DNA from: Mesorhizobium sp. NZP2298
GTDB lineage: Bacteria > Pseudomonadota > Alphaproteobacteria > Rhizobiales > Rhizobiaceae
Assembly: GCF_013170825.1 (NCBI RefSeq)
Contig: NZ_CP033365.1
Span: 6,708,001-6,772,000, forward strand
Reading direction: 5' to 3'
Length of the DNA: 64,000 nucleotides
Position 1 is the stretch's first letter, and the number at the start of each line of letters is the position of its first letter. Of the stretch, positions 24,750 through 33,726 are shown piece after piece. A model generated the notes under the pieces. It saw only the letters and a program-made list of their open reading frames with translations. It had not been told where the DNA came from and searched no databases. The position numbers and the translations under genes were made by a program.

Positions 24750-27329
24750 ATGGCAGATGTTCAATTCTATCGGCACATACACCTTCGTGGCCTTGGTAAG
24801 GCATCCGAAAGATTTCGCGCGCCGGGCGGCGGGTCCAAGAAGCGGCCCGAACCAATAGCCGATAGGTTCGAGCACGCGGCGACTCTTCGCGAACAGCTTG
24901 ATACGACTGTTTCGCAGATGGACGCCTACCTTGCCGAACAGGCGATCGAGAAGGTTCCACTTGCGAGCAGGGGCATGCCGGTTACCGTCACGGCAAGACC
25001 CAATGTGTCCTTGGATGTCGGTGCCGCGAGGTCGAACACGCGCGGGTTGAAACTTCTGAATATTCGCAGAGCTCAATCCGCCGTTCGGCCTGATGGAAAC
25101 GACAATGCGGATCAAGCAACGCTTTTCGTCACGCGGAACATGCTGGCTTCGCTGAGGAAGAATCTCGATCGGTACGCGGAGTGGGAGGACACCTTTCAGG
25201 ACGCCAAGGAACCCGTCGCATACAACGAGGACGATGGCGACGTAGAGGGTGAGGAAAGGCGGCCGCGGAATTTTTGGCTATTCGAGACAAGCGCGGCCAT
25301 TCGCCCGACCACTCTAAGGGATTTGTGGACGGATGCCGTGGAACGGTTCCCCAGGTCCGTCGGCAAGACGAAGTGGGAGGTTTGGACCAGGAAAGGCTTC
25401 CAGGACTCCTTTGCACGGGCAGTGGAGCGTTTCGGTATACTCAGCGTTGGCAGACCGACCGAGTTCGTTGAGACTGTCGTCCGTAATGTGGTCGCCAGCC
25501 CTGAGGAGCTTCAGCGGATCGTCCAATCCAGCGCGGCAGTGGTCGAGCTTCGAAGCGCGTCCAGCTTCGTCTCGGATTTTTTCGACATGATTCCCGAGCA
25601 GCGGGCGAGGGTGATTGATCAGATCGCGGCCCGTATCTCTGGCCCGCTCCCGAATTCCCCGCGCACGACAATCCTAGATACGGGCGTGAACCGTGCGCAT
25701 CCATTGCTTTCGCGCTCACTGCCATCCGCCCGTTGTTACACGGTGGATCCGAATTGGGGGACCGCGGACCAGAAAGGGCATGGAACGAAGATGGCCGGGC
25801 TTGCCCAGTTCGGTGACCTTGCGGCAATCGGTTCCTCTTCCGCACCGATTATCCTTAGCACGGAGCTGGAGTCAGTGGTGGTGGCCGCGCCGCAATCGCC
25901 CGGGGACGTTCCGGCCAGGGACGCTATCAAGAGGGCCGTCGACCTGGTGGAGAAGGATAGAGCCCTTCGCATTTTTTGTTTGGCGCAGACCGCTGAAGGC
26001 GAGGCTGAAGATGGCAGGCCGACCAGCACCTCAGCCGTTCTCGACCAGCTGGCATATGGAGACGGCTCGGAGACGAGGCTTTTTTGCGCGGCAGTCGGCA
26101 ATGCGCCGCGCACGCCGACTGAACCCTACCAAGTCGCCGACTACGAGGACCGCAACGCACGCTTCGGAATCCAATCCCCGGCACAAGCGCTAAACGCCCT
26201 ATCGGTCGGCGCCGTGAGTCTGAAGGGGGACGACCAGGAGGTCACCTACCTGTTGGCTCCTATCGGTGACTTAATGCCAACGTCGAGAACGGCAACGAGT
26301 TGGGCGAAACCGCACGCCGCGAAACCGGACATCGTCATGGAAGGTGGCAACCTCGAAATGGACGCACTCGGGCTGTATGCCCAGCCATCGGCAAGTCATT
26401 TCGTGATGACCACGTCGCGAGACGCCCCGGAGCGGCCGCTCGCGTTATCCGGGGAGACGAGTACGGCGACAGCGTTGGCGGCAGGACTGGCAACGCGGTT
26501 ACTCGCGCGGTACCCAGACTACCGCATGGAGACGATCAGGGCGCTCATGGTTCATTCGGCCGAATGGACACCCGCGATGCGGGCGCAAGCTCGGAGGTTG
26601 ATAACTGCCGGCATGCCATCCGGCGAGGCATGGCGCATCATTCTTGATCGCTTCGGTTGGGGTGTACCTAACCAAGAACGCCTATTCTTCACGGCCTCGA
26701 ACGCTTTGACACTCATTGCGGAAGACGAGCTTCTTCCATACGAGCGCGCAATGAAGGACGGCCGTCCGGCGGGCATTCGCTTGAGGCAAATGAAGTACTT
26801 CAAGTTGCCGTGGCCTCGGGAGACACTCCGCTCGCTGTCCAATACCCAGGTCGAGATGCGTAGCACGCTGTCTTATTTCATCGAGCCCGATCCCCACGCG
26901 GCATCGCGCGATCGGGTCGTCGAGCGCTATCCGTCACACCGACTGAAGTTCGACGTGAAGCGTTTCGGGGAGAGCGACGCACAAGCGCAACATCGATACA
27001 ATCTCCTTGTGCCGGAGGATGGTAGCATCAGCGCCGGCAGCGACGAAGGATGGCTGCTTTCCGGATTGTCGCAACGCGGAACGATCGTTCAAGATATATG
27101 GCAAGGCCCAGCCTATAGGCTAGCCGATCGCGACGGCATCTCCGTCGCACCGGTGCGGGGATGGTGGGGCGACATGTCTAACTTGGAGAATTACGAGCGC
27201 TCCGTCCGCTTCTCGCTTGTGGTATCGGTAAGAACACCGGAGCAAAGCGGTGACCTCGTGGCCGAGATCTCCAATAAGATACCGGCCGGCGTCCTCGTCG
27301 AACGTGCTGTTGCCACCATTCCAACATGA
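24750..27329 (+). CDS. ietS: Subtilisin-like S8 serine protease, IetS-like
   Basis: An 859-residue protein with no signal peptide, so cytoplasmic. The S8 triad is complete: Asp 310 (TTILDTGVNRAHP), His 344 (GHGTKMAGL) and Ser 571 (SGETSTATALAAG). About 300 residues precede the protease domain and about 250 follow; neither part is recognised. In IetAS systems this protein is the toxic protease controlled by the AAA ATPase. It begins 42 bp after ietA. Its TGA (27327-27329) directly abuts the stop of the convergent CHAT gene. Confidence 0.82.
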   Translation: MADVQFYRHIHLRGLGKASERFRAPGGGSKKRPEPIADRFEHAATLREQLDTTVSQMDAYLAEQAIEKVPLASRGMPVTVTARPNVSLDVGAARSNTRGLKLLNIRRAQSAVRPDGNDNADQATLFVTRNMLASLRKNLDRYAEWEDTFQDAKEPVAYNEDDGDVEGEERRPRNFWLFETSAAIRPTTLRDLWTDAVERFPRSVGKTKWEVWTRKGFQDSFARAVERFGILSVGRPTEFVETVVRNVVASPEELQRIVQSSAAVVELRSASSFVSDFFDMIPEQRARVIDQIAARISGPLPNSPRTTILDTGVNRAHPLLSRSLPSARCYTVDPNWGTADQKGHGTKMAGLAQFGDLAAIGSSSAPIILSTELESVVVAAPQSPGDVPARDAIKRAVDLVEKDRALRIFCLAQTAEGEAEDGRPTSTSAVLDQLAYGDGSETRLFCAAVGNAPRTPTEPYQVADYEDRNARFGIQSPAQALNALSVGAVSLKGDDQEVTYLLAPIGDLMPTSRTATSWAKPHAAKPDIVMEGGNLEMDALGLYAQPSASHFVMTTSRDAPERPLALSGETSTATALAAGLATRLLARYPDYRMETIRALMVHSAEWTPAMRAQARRLITAGMPSGEAWRIILDRFGWGVPNQERLFFTASNALTLIAEDELLPYERAMKDGRPAGIRLRQMKYFKLPWPRETLRSLSNTQVEMRSTLSYFIEPDPHAASRDRVVERYPSHRLKFDVKRFGESDAQAQHRYNLLVPEDGSISAGSDEGWLLSGLSQRGTIVQDIWQGPAYRLADRDGISVAPVRGWWGDMSNLENYERSVRFSLVVSVRTPEQSGDLVAEISNKIPAGVLVERAVATIPT

Positions 27330-29279
27330 TCAAGCGGTTGGTTTTGTCGTGACCTTCGCCATAACGTCGCCATGGCAAACATAAGCAAAAGGCGTTGAAG
27401 ATTTCTCGCGGTGTCCGGCGCGAGCTTTCAACATCGCGTCTCCGATCGAACTCCCGTCGATGAAGAGTTGGAGATAGTCGCGAACGACGTTCGAGGCGGT
27501 TTCATCCTGCACGGCCCAAAGGGGCGCCAGTACGCCCCCGAACCCGCGTTCTGCAAGGCGCGCGGCCCAGCCTGAAACCAATCCGAGCTGATAGTCGGAG
27601 GTGGCGACCTCACAGGCGTTGATGACCATGAACGTACCGAACGATCGACCAAGCTTCACGCGGCTGTTAATATCGTGACAAGTCAACCAACTCTTGTCGG
27701 AAAGCCTCAGCTTTGCATTGCCACCATCTCCAGCAACGCCGTGGCCGGCGAAGTGGAGCACCGTCACGGTTTCACTGGGCGCCTTCGGACCCCAGAAATC
27801 GGTGAGCGACTGATAGGTTGCCTCCATCGCCGTGGCGCCCAGCTGTGAAACAAGCCACTCACCTTCGGCGAGAGCGGCCGGTAGTTCGGTCCCATCGTCG
27901 TAGGTGGGAACAAAGCTTGCTATCGAGCCTGCCGCGAAAGAGTCGCGCATTCGTCCCTCGCTCTGCAAGAACCAACGGCTCATCGGATGCGTCATGAAAA
28001 GATGATCCGGCTGATCGATGCCCGCTTGATCGTCAGGAAACATCATCTCCCACGGCACGTAAGGCTCATCCGTAACCAGTTGTATTGGGAAACTCGGCCC
28101 GAATTTCTTTCGAAGATCGCGATAGAGTTCCTGAAATGCTTTGGGACTAACGGCCCAGATACTTTCGCCGATGCCTTGAAGTACGCTGGTGTGCGCTCCC
28201 GGACGAAGCTTAGGACAATCCTTCATCAAGCCGAGCGCGAAGACACCTGTGGACTGACCCAGGTTGACGGAAGCCGACCATGAGGATGGTCCAAGCCCTT
28301 GGCCGCGGGGTGCATCGAGACTCCAAATATAAACCCCGGGGTCGCCGCCTTCCAAGATCTTGATCGTTAAGTCAGGCGCCTCAGCGGAGGGGACGAAGGC
28401 TATTGTCCCGAACGGCGGATCAAGTGCAGACTGTCCCGTAGCATGCGCGGGCTCGGGGTCAGCGGATGACACTTCGAACGATTTTCGCGCGATCCCGCTG
28501 AACCGGCCGCGATAGTTGAACATCGCGACCACCTCCATCGGAGTGCCGCCATCTAGACTCGCGATGGTCACCGCTGCATCGAACGTGGCAGGGACGGAAC
28601 CTGCGCCCCTCGTGATGGCGATCTGCTTCCTATTTGTTCCTGGATCGAAGGAGAGTCCGGTTGAGAAAACCTCAACATCGATCGTGAGCGTTGTCCAATC
28701 AGAGGCGACATCCGAAAGGCTCACCTCATCCCCGGAGGTGCCGGCGTCCGGTTGTAGCGACAGGTCCACCTCGAATTTGAACCTCTTTCCTTCCAACAGT
28801 TTTTCTGCCGATCTGATCACCGGAAAGCGGTTTACAGTGACCAGCGAGGCCTTCGCCGGGCCGTCAGTCTTATCTAATTTCGCGTCGAGCCGGTGAGAGC
28901 CGAAGCGGGGATCACCGATGTCCGGATCCTCCGCGGAGCGGAAAGGGGCCGTCACTATAAGGTGGGAGTCGATGGGGCGACCGGGCCGAAAGTCTTGCAA
29001 GATCTGCTCAATCGCCCGCTTGCCGCTTTCACTGACAACAGTTCCAGTAACGGACAATCCGGATGTCGATACACGGATTTCGATACTGAAGATTAGATTC
29101 GAAAGCTGAAGCAATTTTCGCTCGGCCTCTACCCATTCGGGCCATCTCCCGCTCGAATCAGGCGCCGCAAGCCAAACAAAGACAGGGTCATGGCCTCGTT
29201 CAAACGACCACGACCATCTAATTCGACCGGGAATCAATTCCGCCTCTTGATCATTCGTCCGCCACCAGAAATACGTCAC
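27330..29279 (-). CDS. CHAT-domain (caspase-like) protease
   Basis: The 649-residue product ends in a CHAT domain with the expected catalytic pair: His 513 in VLHFAGHGVAG and Cys 556 in MVINACEVATSD. GFGGVLAPLWAVQDETAS near the end is another typical CHAT segment. The first ~330 residues are beta-rich and unrecognised; they may sense or bind a partner. The start at 29279 overlaps the end of the lipase gene by 29 bp, so the two are co-expressed. CHAT proteases act in bacterial programmed cell death and CRISPR-linked defence. A defence role is therefore likely; its trigger and substrate are unknown. Confidence 0.83.
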   Translation of the reverse strand: MTYFWWRTNDQEAELIPGRIRWSWSFERGHDPVFVWLAAPDSSGRWPEWVEAERKLLQLSNLIFSIEIRVSTSGLSVTGTVVSESGKRAIEQILQDFRPGRPIDSHLIVTAPFRSAEDPDIGDPRFGSHRLDAKLDKTDGPAKASLVTVNRFPVIRSAEKLLEGKRFKFEVDLSLQPDAGTSGDEVSLSDVASDWTTLTIDVEVFSTGLSFDPGTNRKQIAITRGAGSVPATFDAAVTIASLDGGTPMEVVAMFNYRGRFSGIARKSFEVSSADPEPAHATGQSALDPPFGTIAFVPSAEAPDLTIKILEGGDPGVYIWSLDAPRGQGLGPSSWSASVNLGQSTGVFALGLMKDCPKLRPGAHTSVLQGIGESIWAVSPKAFQELYRDLRKKFGPSFPIQLVTDEPYVPWEMMFPDDQAGIDQPDHLFMTHPMSRWFLQSEGRMRDSFAAGSIASFVPTYDDGTELPAALAEGEWLVSQLGATAMEATYQSLTDFWGPKAPSETVTVLHFAGHGVAGDGGNAKLRLSDKSWLTCHDINSRVKLGRSFGTFMVINACEVATSDYQLGLVSGWAARLAERGFGGVLAPLWAVQDETASNVVRDYLQLFIDGSSIGDAMLKARAGHREKSSTPFAYVCHGDVMAKVTTKPTA

Positions 29280-30633
29280 TCACGGGGTGGAACCCATCGA
29301 GTGCCATCTTAACGCAGTAGAGGCCAGCCGCGAGACGCGCGTGGGCCACGTAGCGCGCGCCATGTGGCCGAAGAACCGCCGTTGCATCGGGTGCTTGCGC
29401 GTCAACGCGCGAGATCGTCGCCGAGATCGACTGAACAAAGTCCGATGGGATTGCGTTGATTTCAACGGATGAGTTGGACACATACGCGTCTTGGACTGAG
29501 AGGCCGATCGTGCCGACGCCAACTTCTCGATATTTGTCCAAGTCGACATCCACTTCGGTGAGGATGCCCCGCAAGTTACCGATCGCGCCCTCGTCACTCT
29601 GCAATGCCGAATGTGTGGTCGCGACATAGGAGGCATTTTGCTGGGGGACCTCCAATGGAATTGCCGATGCTCGCGGGACCGTCGCATCGCCTTTCAAGTC
29701 CTTGCCCTCGTGAGATTGCAACAGCGTAACCACGGTCCCGTCGAACTTCGCCGATTGGAACGTCGGCTGCTCGATGCCGACGACCGGACGGACTTTCGGC
29801 CCCGATGACGAGTAGGCGTCAGTCTCGGCATTCTGCTGCTGCGCCAAACGAATTTCCTCGTGGAACGCGGCGGCGGCGGAAGCGCGTCCTCGGTCGAGGT
29901 TCGGCAAAGTCACTTCTGACAACCTGCCGAGGCTTTGGCCTCCGTTGTCCACAAACGGGTAGACCGGGAGCAGCTGGTACACGGAGTCGAACGATCGGAT
30001 GGCCTTCGTACCGTCAAATGCCTTGAGGGGGCCAACGTCCCATGCGAAGCCGTTGCAAAGGAATCCGACCGCGTTGCCGGAACCGCGATACGGCGTCCCG
30101 AAACTCAGCAGTGTCCGCGTGGTTTTCCATCCCTCTAAACACTCGATGTAATAGCGCGCTACCAAGCCGCCCATCGAGTGGGCGATGAAGACCACCTTCG
30201 CGTCAGGATTGCCGCTCTTCTCCCGCCATACCTTCAACCATTCCGGGACGACGCGCGCGAGCTTCCTCGCGGACACCCTGTTGCTACGCCGCCAATCGTA
30301 CGGGAATTCTCGGTAATTTTCGTTTTGGGTAAGACGTAGCCCGCTGACGAGTTTCTCCGCCAAAATGGAGTAGCCGCCTTGCTTCCAGAGCCCCGGCACG
30401 ATCTGAATGTTCTCCAAAAGCCCCGTTGCCGTGACCCCGTCATCGAGATCGTCGCGTTCGTCGTCCGCGCCCTTGAGCTCCAATTGCTCCAATGCAGTTC
30501 CTGCGATGACCCGCCACAACGCGCCGGCCGAAACGCCCCAGATCGGCTTACCATCCTTGGATAAAACGGATCCTATAAGTCCTGGCACGACAACGACGAG
30601 GTCAGGGAATGCGTTAGGCACGTTTTGCTCCAA
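29251..30633 (-). CDS. LCAT-like alpha/beta hydrolase (predicted lipase)
   Basis: A 460-residue protein with the features of lecithin:cholesterol acyltransferase-like hydrolases: an N-terminal VVPGLIGSVLSKDGKPIWG, then YDWRRSNR, the nucleophile elbow AHSMGGLVARYYIE (Ser about 153) and LLSFGTPYRGSGNAVGFL. A late GDATVPRASAI carries a likely catalytic Asp, and YVATTHSALQSDE a likely His. No signal peptide is seen, so it should act inside the cell, for example on membrane lipids. It is the first gene of a two-gene operon with the CHAT protease, which could activate it or be activated by it. That coupling is inference from the overlap. Confidence 0.8.
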   Translation of the reverse strand: MEQNVPNAFPDLVVVVPGLIGSVLSKDGKPIWGVSAGALWRVIAGTALEQLELKGADDERDDLDDGVTATGLLENIQIVPGLWKQGGYSILAEKLVSGLRLTQNENYREFPYDWRRSNRVSARKLARVVPEWLKVWREKSGNPDAKVVFIAHSMGGLVARYYIECLEGWKTTRTLLSFGTPYRGSGNAVGFLCNGFAWDVGPLKAFDGTKAIRSFDSVYQLLPVYPFVDNGGQSLGRLSEVTLPNLDRGRASAAAAFHEEIRLAQQQNAETDAYSSSGPKVRPVVGIEQPTFQSAKFDGTVVTLLQSHEGKDLKGDATVPRASAIPLEVPQQNASYVATTHSALQSDEGAIGNLRGILTEVDVDLDKYREVGVGTIGLSVQDAYVSNSSVEINAIPSDFVQSISATISRVDAQAPDATAVLRPHGARYVAHARLAAGLYCVKMALDGFHPVSDVFLVADE

Positions 30634-31137
30634 CTTTCATATGGCGATTTTAGCTGAGGCGTGGCGACGCAATTCGTACCACGGCACTATCGTGTCGGTC
30701 GAGGAGCAGATGCCTCCAAGGATTCTAGCGTGAGTTTGAAACTAACAGACTCGCCAAGTTGGGACGATGCACTCCACCCTATCGAAGTCATCTTGAGGTC
30801 GGCCTTCGACATGTCTGAAGGAGGACCTTCCCAACGTCCGGGAAGGATCATGGGCGTGAATTCGGTCGAGCGCAAACGAACTTACGTTCAGAGTCGAACG
30901 CAGCTTTCAAATAGTCAGGCAAGAGAGCGCCTTAATGACGGTGCGTTCATCTCCCACGCTAGTCATTGCGAACGGCGTCGAACCCAAGCCTGGATGTGAC
31001 ATCCCCCAAGCATGGTGATTCCTGACAAGCCCCTCGCAAAAAATAGCAGCCTTTGATCTGGCTTCTAGGTGTGGAGACCTACGCTCGCATATCAACGCCT
31101 AGCTGCTCCGCCCGATCCGATAGAGTAGCCGGGAAAT
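30634..31137 (+). other. Intergenic region without a convincing gene
   Basis: About 500 bp between the lipase gene start and the end of the PAN gene, both on the minus strand. A + strand frame (30661-30999, 112 codons) has no recognised motif, no clear ribosome site and unusual composition, so I do not call it. The part near 30634-30700 should hold the promoter of the lipase/CHAT operon, but no consensus elements stand out. Confidence 0.4.
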
Positions 31138-31965
31138 TCACTCGTGGCTAAGCCATATGTCGATGCGGTATCGGTCGGAACCTTGCACGGGCAATAGACC
31201 GTCCGCCCGTGTTCCCACTCCGGCAGGACGAAGGAGCGGACGCATCTCCTCTAGCGCCGCTCCGATTCTCCACTCCTCGGCGCCCGGCGAGGCATACCCG
31301 ACGACCTTGGGTACGAGCGCACATTGCGGTGTGGTACTCCTGTCAAACTGTTCAATCCTGCCCGGAATGAGCCGCAATGACTCAAAAACAAATCCGTTGA
31401 TGGAATTGCGAAGTGAGTCCGCATCCACCGGGGCTCCGCTGCAGACATTGATATACACCCAGCCTATCGGCCTGGGGTCGCCGGGAATCGATCGATAACT
31501 CACCTTGCGGCCGCTGATGTTCGGCGGCGCCGCGCGTGAAACTGGGGGTTTCGGCTGGGCGGCGGAAGGCGTTGCGGGCGGGTTTGAGGGAGGACGATAC
31601 CCAATGATCAGATTCCGCGTAGCTGCCGTCGACGCCCGGCTTTCGCCGGCGGAGCTGAGCCCTGCCAAAAGCCGACAACTGTTGTCGGCGGACGAGTGAT
31701 CAAAACCGACGCAGCCCGAACGCGAGGTGCAAAGGGATCGACATGCCTGCAAGGGTGCAATGACCTGTGCGCTGACAATCCCGTTCAGTGAGGTCCCGGG
31801 ATAGTCGAAGAACACTGCTGTGGTCTGCGCGCCGATCGGTTGAATGCCAACCAGAACGACGAGAGCTGCCAGAGACGAGCCGGCGGCTCTAAGTAGGAGC
31901 TCTCGGTATCCGCAGTGAAAAAGATGCGCAAACATGTTTCCCGTGTCGCTGCTATTCTGTTTCAA
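31138..31965 (-). CDS. Exported PAN-domain protein, dispersed paralogue
   Basis: The 275-residue product has a signal peptide (SSLAALVVLVGIQPIGAQ; an alternative ATG at 31935 shortens the N-region). A PAN module like those of the 8-13 kb cluster follows: FFDYPGTSLNGIVSA, CRSLCTSRSGCVGFDHSS, CRLLAGLSS. After a Pro-rich linker the C-terminal half is different (GWVYINVCSGAPVDADSLRN ... PQCALVPKVVGYASPGAEEW) and unrecognised. It stands alone 18 kb from its relatives, next to the duplicated GH3/srfC pieces, so a segment of the first cluster seems to have been copied here. Confidence 0.78.
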   Translation of the reverse strand: MKQNSSDTGNMFAHLFHCGYRELLLRAAGSSLAALVVLVGIQPIGAQTTAVFFDYPGTSLNGIVSAQVIAPLQACRSLCTSRSGCVGFDHSSADNSCRLLAGLSSAGESRASTAATRNLIIGYRPPSNPPATPSAAQPKPPVSRAAPPNISGRKVSYRSIPGDPRPIGWVYINVCSGAPVDADSLRNSINGFVFESLRLIPGRIEQFDRSTTPQCALVPKVVGYASPGAEEWRIGAALEEMRPLLRPAGVGTRADGLLPVQGSDRYRIDIWLSHE

Positions 31966-32185
31966 GCGGCACTTGACCGATACAAGTCAGCGAAGTTCGC
32001 TGACTTGACGTCATGACTGGCGAGGAGGAAGGCGAGTTAGACGGCTAGCCAGAAACCTCATGACAGATCGCGATCTTTCCCATTGCCCCATTTTTCTTTT
32101 GCCGTTGGCAATGCCCCTGTTGCGCTCGGCAAATTCGGCCCGGCGCGACCGTAATCCTCTAGAATTTGCTTTCCAGCCCCAAATG

Positions 32186-32264
32186 CGAAAGGTCCGACAT
32201 CCTGCTCGAGAAGGCAGGCTTTCTCGCGACCAGCCACATCAACCGTTTCGTCAGCACGCTTGGC
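32186..32264 (+). repeat. 79-bp copy of the srfC 3' region
   Basis: These bases match 6593-6671 inside srfC base for base as far as I can read (CGAAAGGTCCGACATCCTGC ... GCACGCTTGGC). The copy is cut on both sides and is too short to encode anything by itself. It is followed after 17 bp by the GH3 copy, in the same order and orientation as in the parent cluster but without the 3.5 kb that separates them there. Confidence 0.9.
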
Positions 32265-32281
32265 CGCAGGCCTGTCCGATG

Positions 32282-32888
32282 TGGGGTTCAACCTCAACCT
32301 GGCTCCGGTCGTCGATGTCAACGTCAACCCGGCGAACCCCATCATCGGCAAGCTTGGCAGGAGCTTTTCCGCCGATCCGCAGACGGTCGAGGCATACGCG
32401 AAAGTTTTCGTCGAAGCGCATCGGGCGAAGGGAGTGCTAACGGCCCTGAAACACTTCCCAGGACACGGTTCCAGCACCAAGGACAGCCACAAGGGCATGG
32501 CTGACGTTTCCAAGACATGGAGCGATAAGGAACTTCTCCCCTACAAGAACCTGATCGCGTCGGGGGATGTCGACATGGTCATGTCCGCGCACGTGATAAA
32601 TGACAAGCTCTCGTTTTCGACCGAAATCCCCTCCTCGCTTTCCCGCGCGACGTTGACGGGGCTGCTGCGGGACAACATGCCCTTCAAGGGCGTGGTCATC
32701 AGCGACGACATGCAGATGCAGGCCATCACCGACAACATCAGCTTCGAGGACTCGGTGCTGCGAGCCGTTCGGGCAGGGAACGACATCCTGATATTCGCCA
32801 ACGACAAGCATCCAGACCCACTGGTCCCGGAAAAGGTTGCCGCCTGTCCGAAGAAGCGCGCAAGGACCCGGAAATGCTCGAGCGGATA
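32282..32888 (+). pseudogene. Truncated copy of the GH3 hexosaminidase gene
   Basis: This segment matches 10168-10778 of the GH3 gene with only a few substitutions (for example at 32682 and 32810, against 10568 and 10696) and a net 4-bp loss near 32845-32850 that shifts the frame. The signal peptide, the first 160 residues and the C-terminus are missing. The KHFPGHGSSTKDSHKG motif is kept. A frame runs from 32260 to 33090, but its ends are unrelated DNA, so no functional enzyme is expected. The near-identity implies recent duplication. Confidence 0.88.
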
Positions 32889-33265
32889 TTCGCTACCGGT
32901 GGTGTCCGATGGCGAAGGTCGTACAACCATCTGGGCGTTTGCCGGGGGCGCCGCGACAGCCTCAATCGCCGCTGGCCTTGCCGAACAAGGTCTGTCGTCA
33001 TCGGCTTCAACGATCTCTCGATTTCCCTTCGGACTGGCGACTTGGAACAGGTTGCGAAAGCATTCCGAAAAATTATCCGGCGTCAGTTAGTCCAAAGCTG
33101 CCTGACGATCTCGAAGCGTCCCTGAAATTTGGCCTGTGCCTACCCAAAAAGGTCATCGCGAGCGTCTTGAAGGCAAGGACCACGGACGAGGCAGCTGTCA
33201 TAGCGACTTGTCGTCGTAGGCTAAGGTTGATGTCGAGCGATGAGAATCTTCGGCTTTGAACGTCT
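32889..33265 (+). other. Unassigned stretch after the GH3 copy
   Basis: The sequence leaves the GH3 copy at about 32888. One frame includes SVVIGFNDLSISLRTGDLEQ followed by VAKAFRKII, which reads like a fragment of some real protein, but I cannot name it. No complete gene is visible before the small XRE gene. This is probably composed of gene debris. Confidence 0.35.
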
Positions 33266-33520
33266 ATGGCAGAAAGCGACTTTGTCATTGTCATGCGCGC
33301 CTTTGTAAACTGGTCGTGCGTGCGGCTAGGCGCCAAGTCCAACCTGAGCGAAGACACGATCCGCGAGATTGAGAACGGCCACAGAATGCCGGGGCCGGGC
33401 AGCCTCACGCGCATCCGACAAGCATTGGAAGCAGCCGGTGTGGTCTTTACCTCTGGAGCGCCGTCGCTAACCAATCTCTCGGAAGGTGAGGCCGGCGTAA
33501 TTGGATCCAATGAGATGTAG
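33266..33520 (+). CDS. Small XRE-like helix-turn-helix protein, possibly truncated
   Basis: An 84-residue frame from ATG 33266. Residues 25-57 (NLSEDTIREIENGHRMPGPG, then SLTRIRQALEAAGVVF) match the second half of the XRE/Cro fold common in rhizobial regulators, where an ordinary version reads like TIADFERGARTP ... RALEAAGVEF. The first helix is poorly conserved and the N-terminus looks unrelated, so it may be a damaged copy. No obvious partner toxin lies beside it. Confidence 0.5.
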   Translation: MAESDFVIVMRAFVNWSCVRLGAKSNLSEDTIREIENGHRMPGPGSLTRIRQALEAAGVVFTSGAPSLTNLSEGEAGVIGSNEM

Positions 33521-33582
33521 CTGCAGTTTGGTAACAGGTGCGCAGACCAAACCAGCGGTATGAAGAAGGTCTATTCGCGCAC

Positions 33583-33726
33583 CTAAGGGTTTGACCGATC
33601 CTTCGCCATAACGTTGAAAAGCAGGAAGCACGCCGCCAGCGACACGACCCCGCCTAACAGATCGTCCCCGGTCAGTCCGGAAAAATAGACGAAATCAAAC
33701 GCCAAGACGGCCATCGCTCTACCCAT
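33583..33726 (-). CDS. Candidate 47-residue membrane protein
   Basis: On the minus strand ATG 33726 opens a 47-codon frame ending TAG at 33583-33585. It reads MGRAMAVLAFDFVYFSG, then DDLLGGVVSLAACFLLFNVM, with at least one strong hydrophobic helix. The in-frame stop upstream (TAA near 33768) limits any extension. It lies in a gap otherwise empty of genes. Support is only the hydrophobic pattern and the clean frame, so this is a tentative call. Confidence 0.3.
   Translation of the reverse strand: MGRAMAVLAFDFVYFSGLTGDDLLGGVVSLAACFLLFNVMAKDRSNP

Noticed and set aside
30661..30999. 112-codon + frame upstream of the lipase gene
   Set aside because: No motif, no ribosome site and atypical composition; not enough support.
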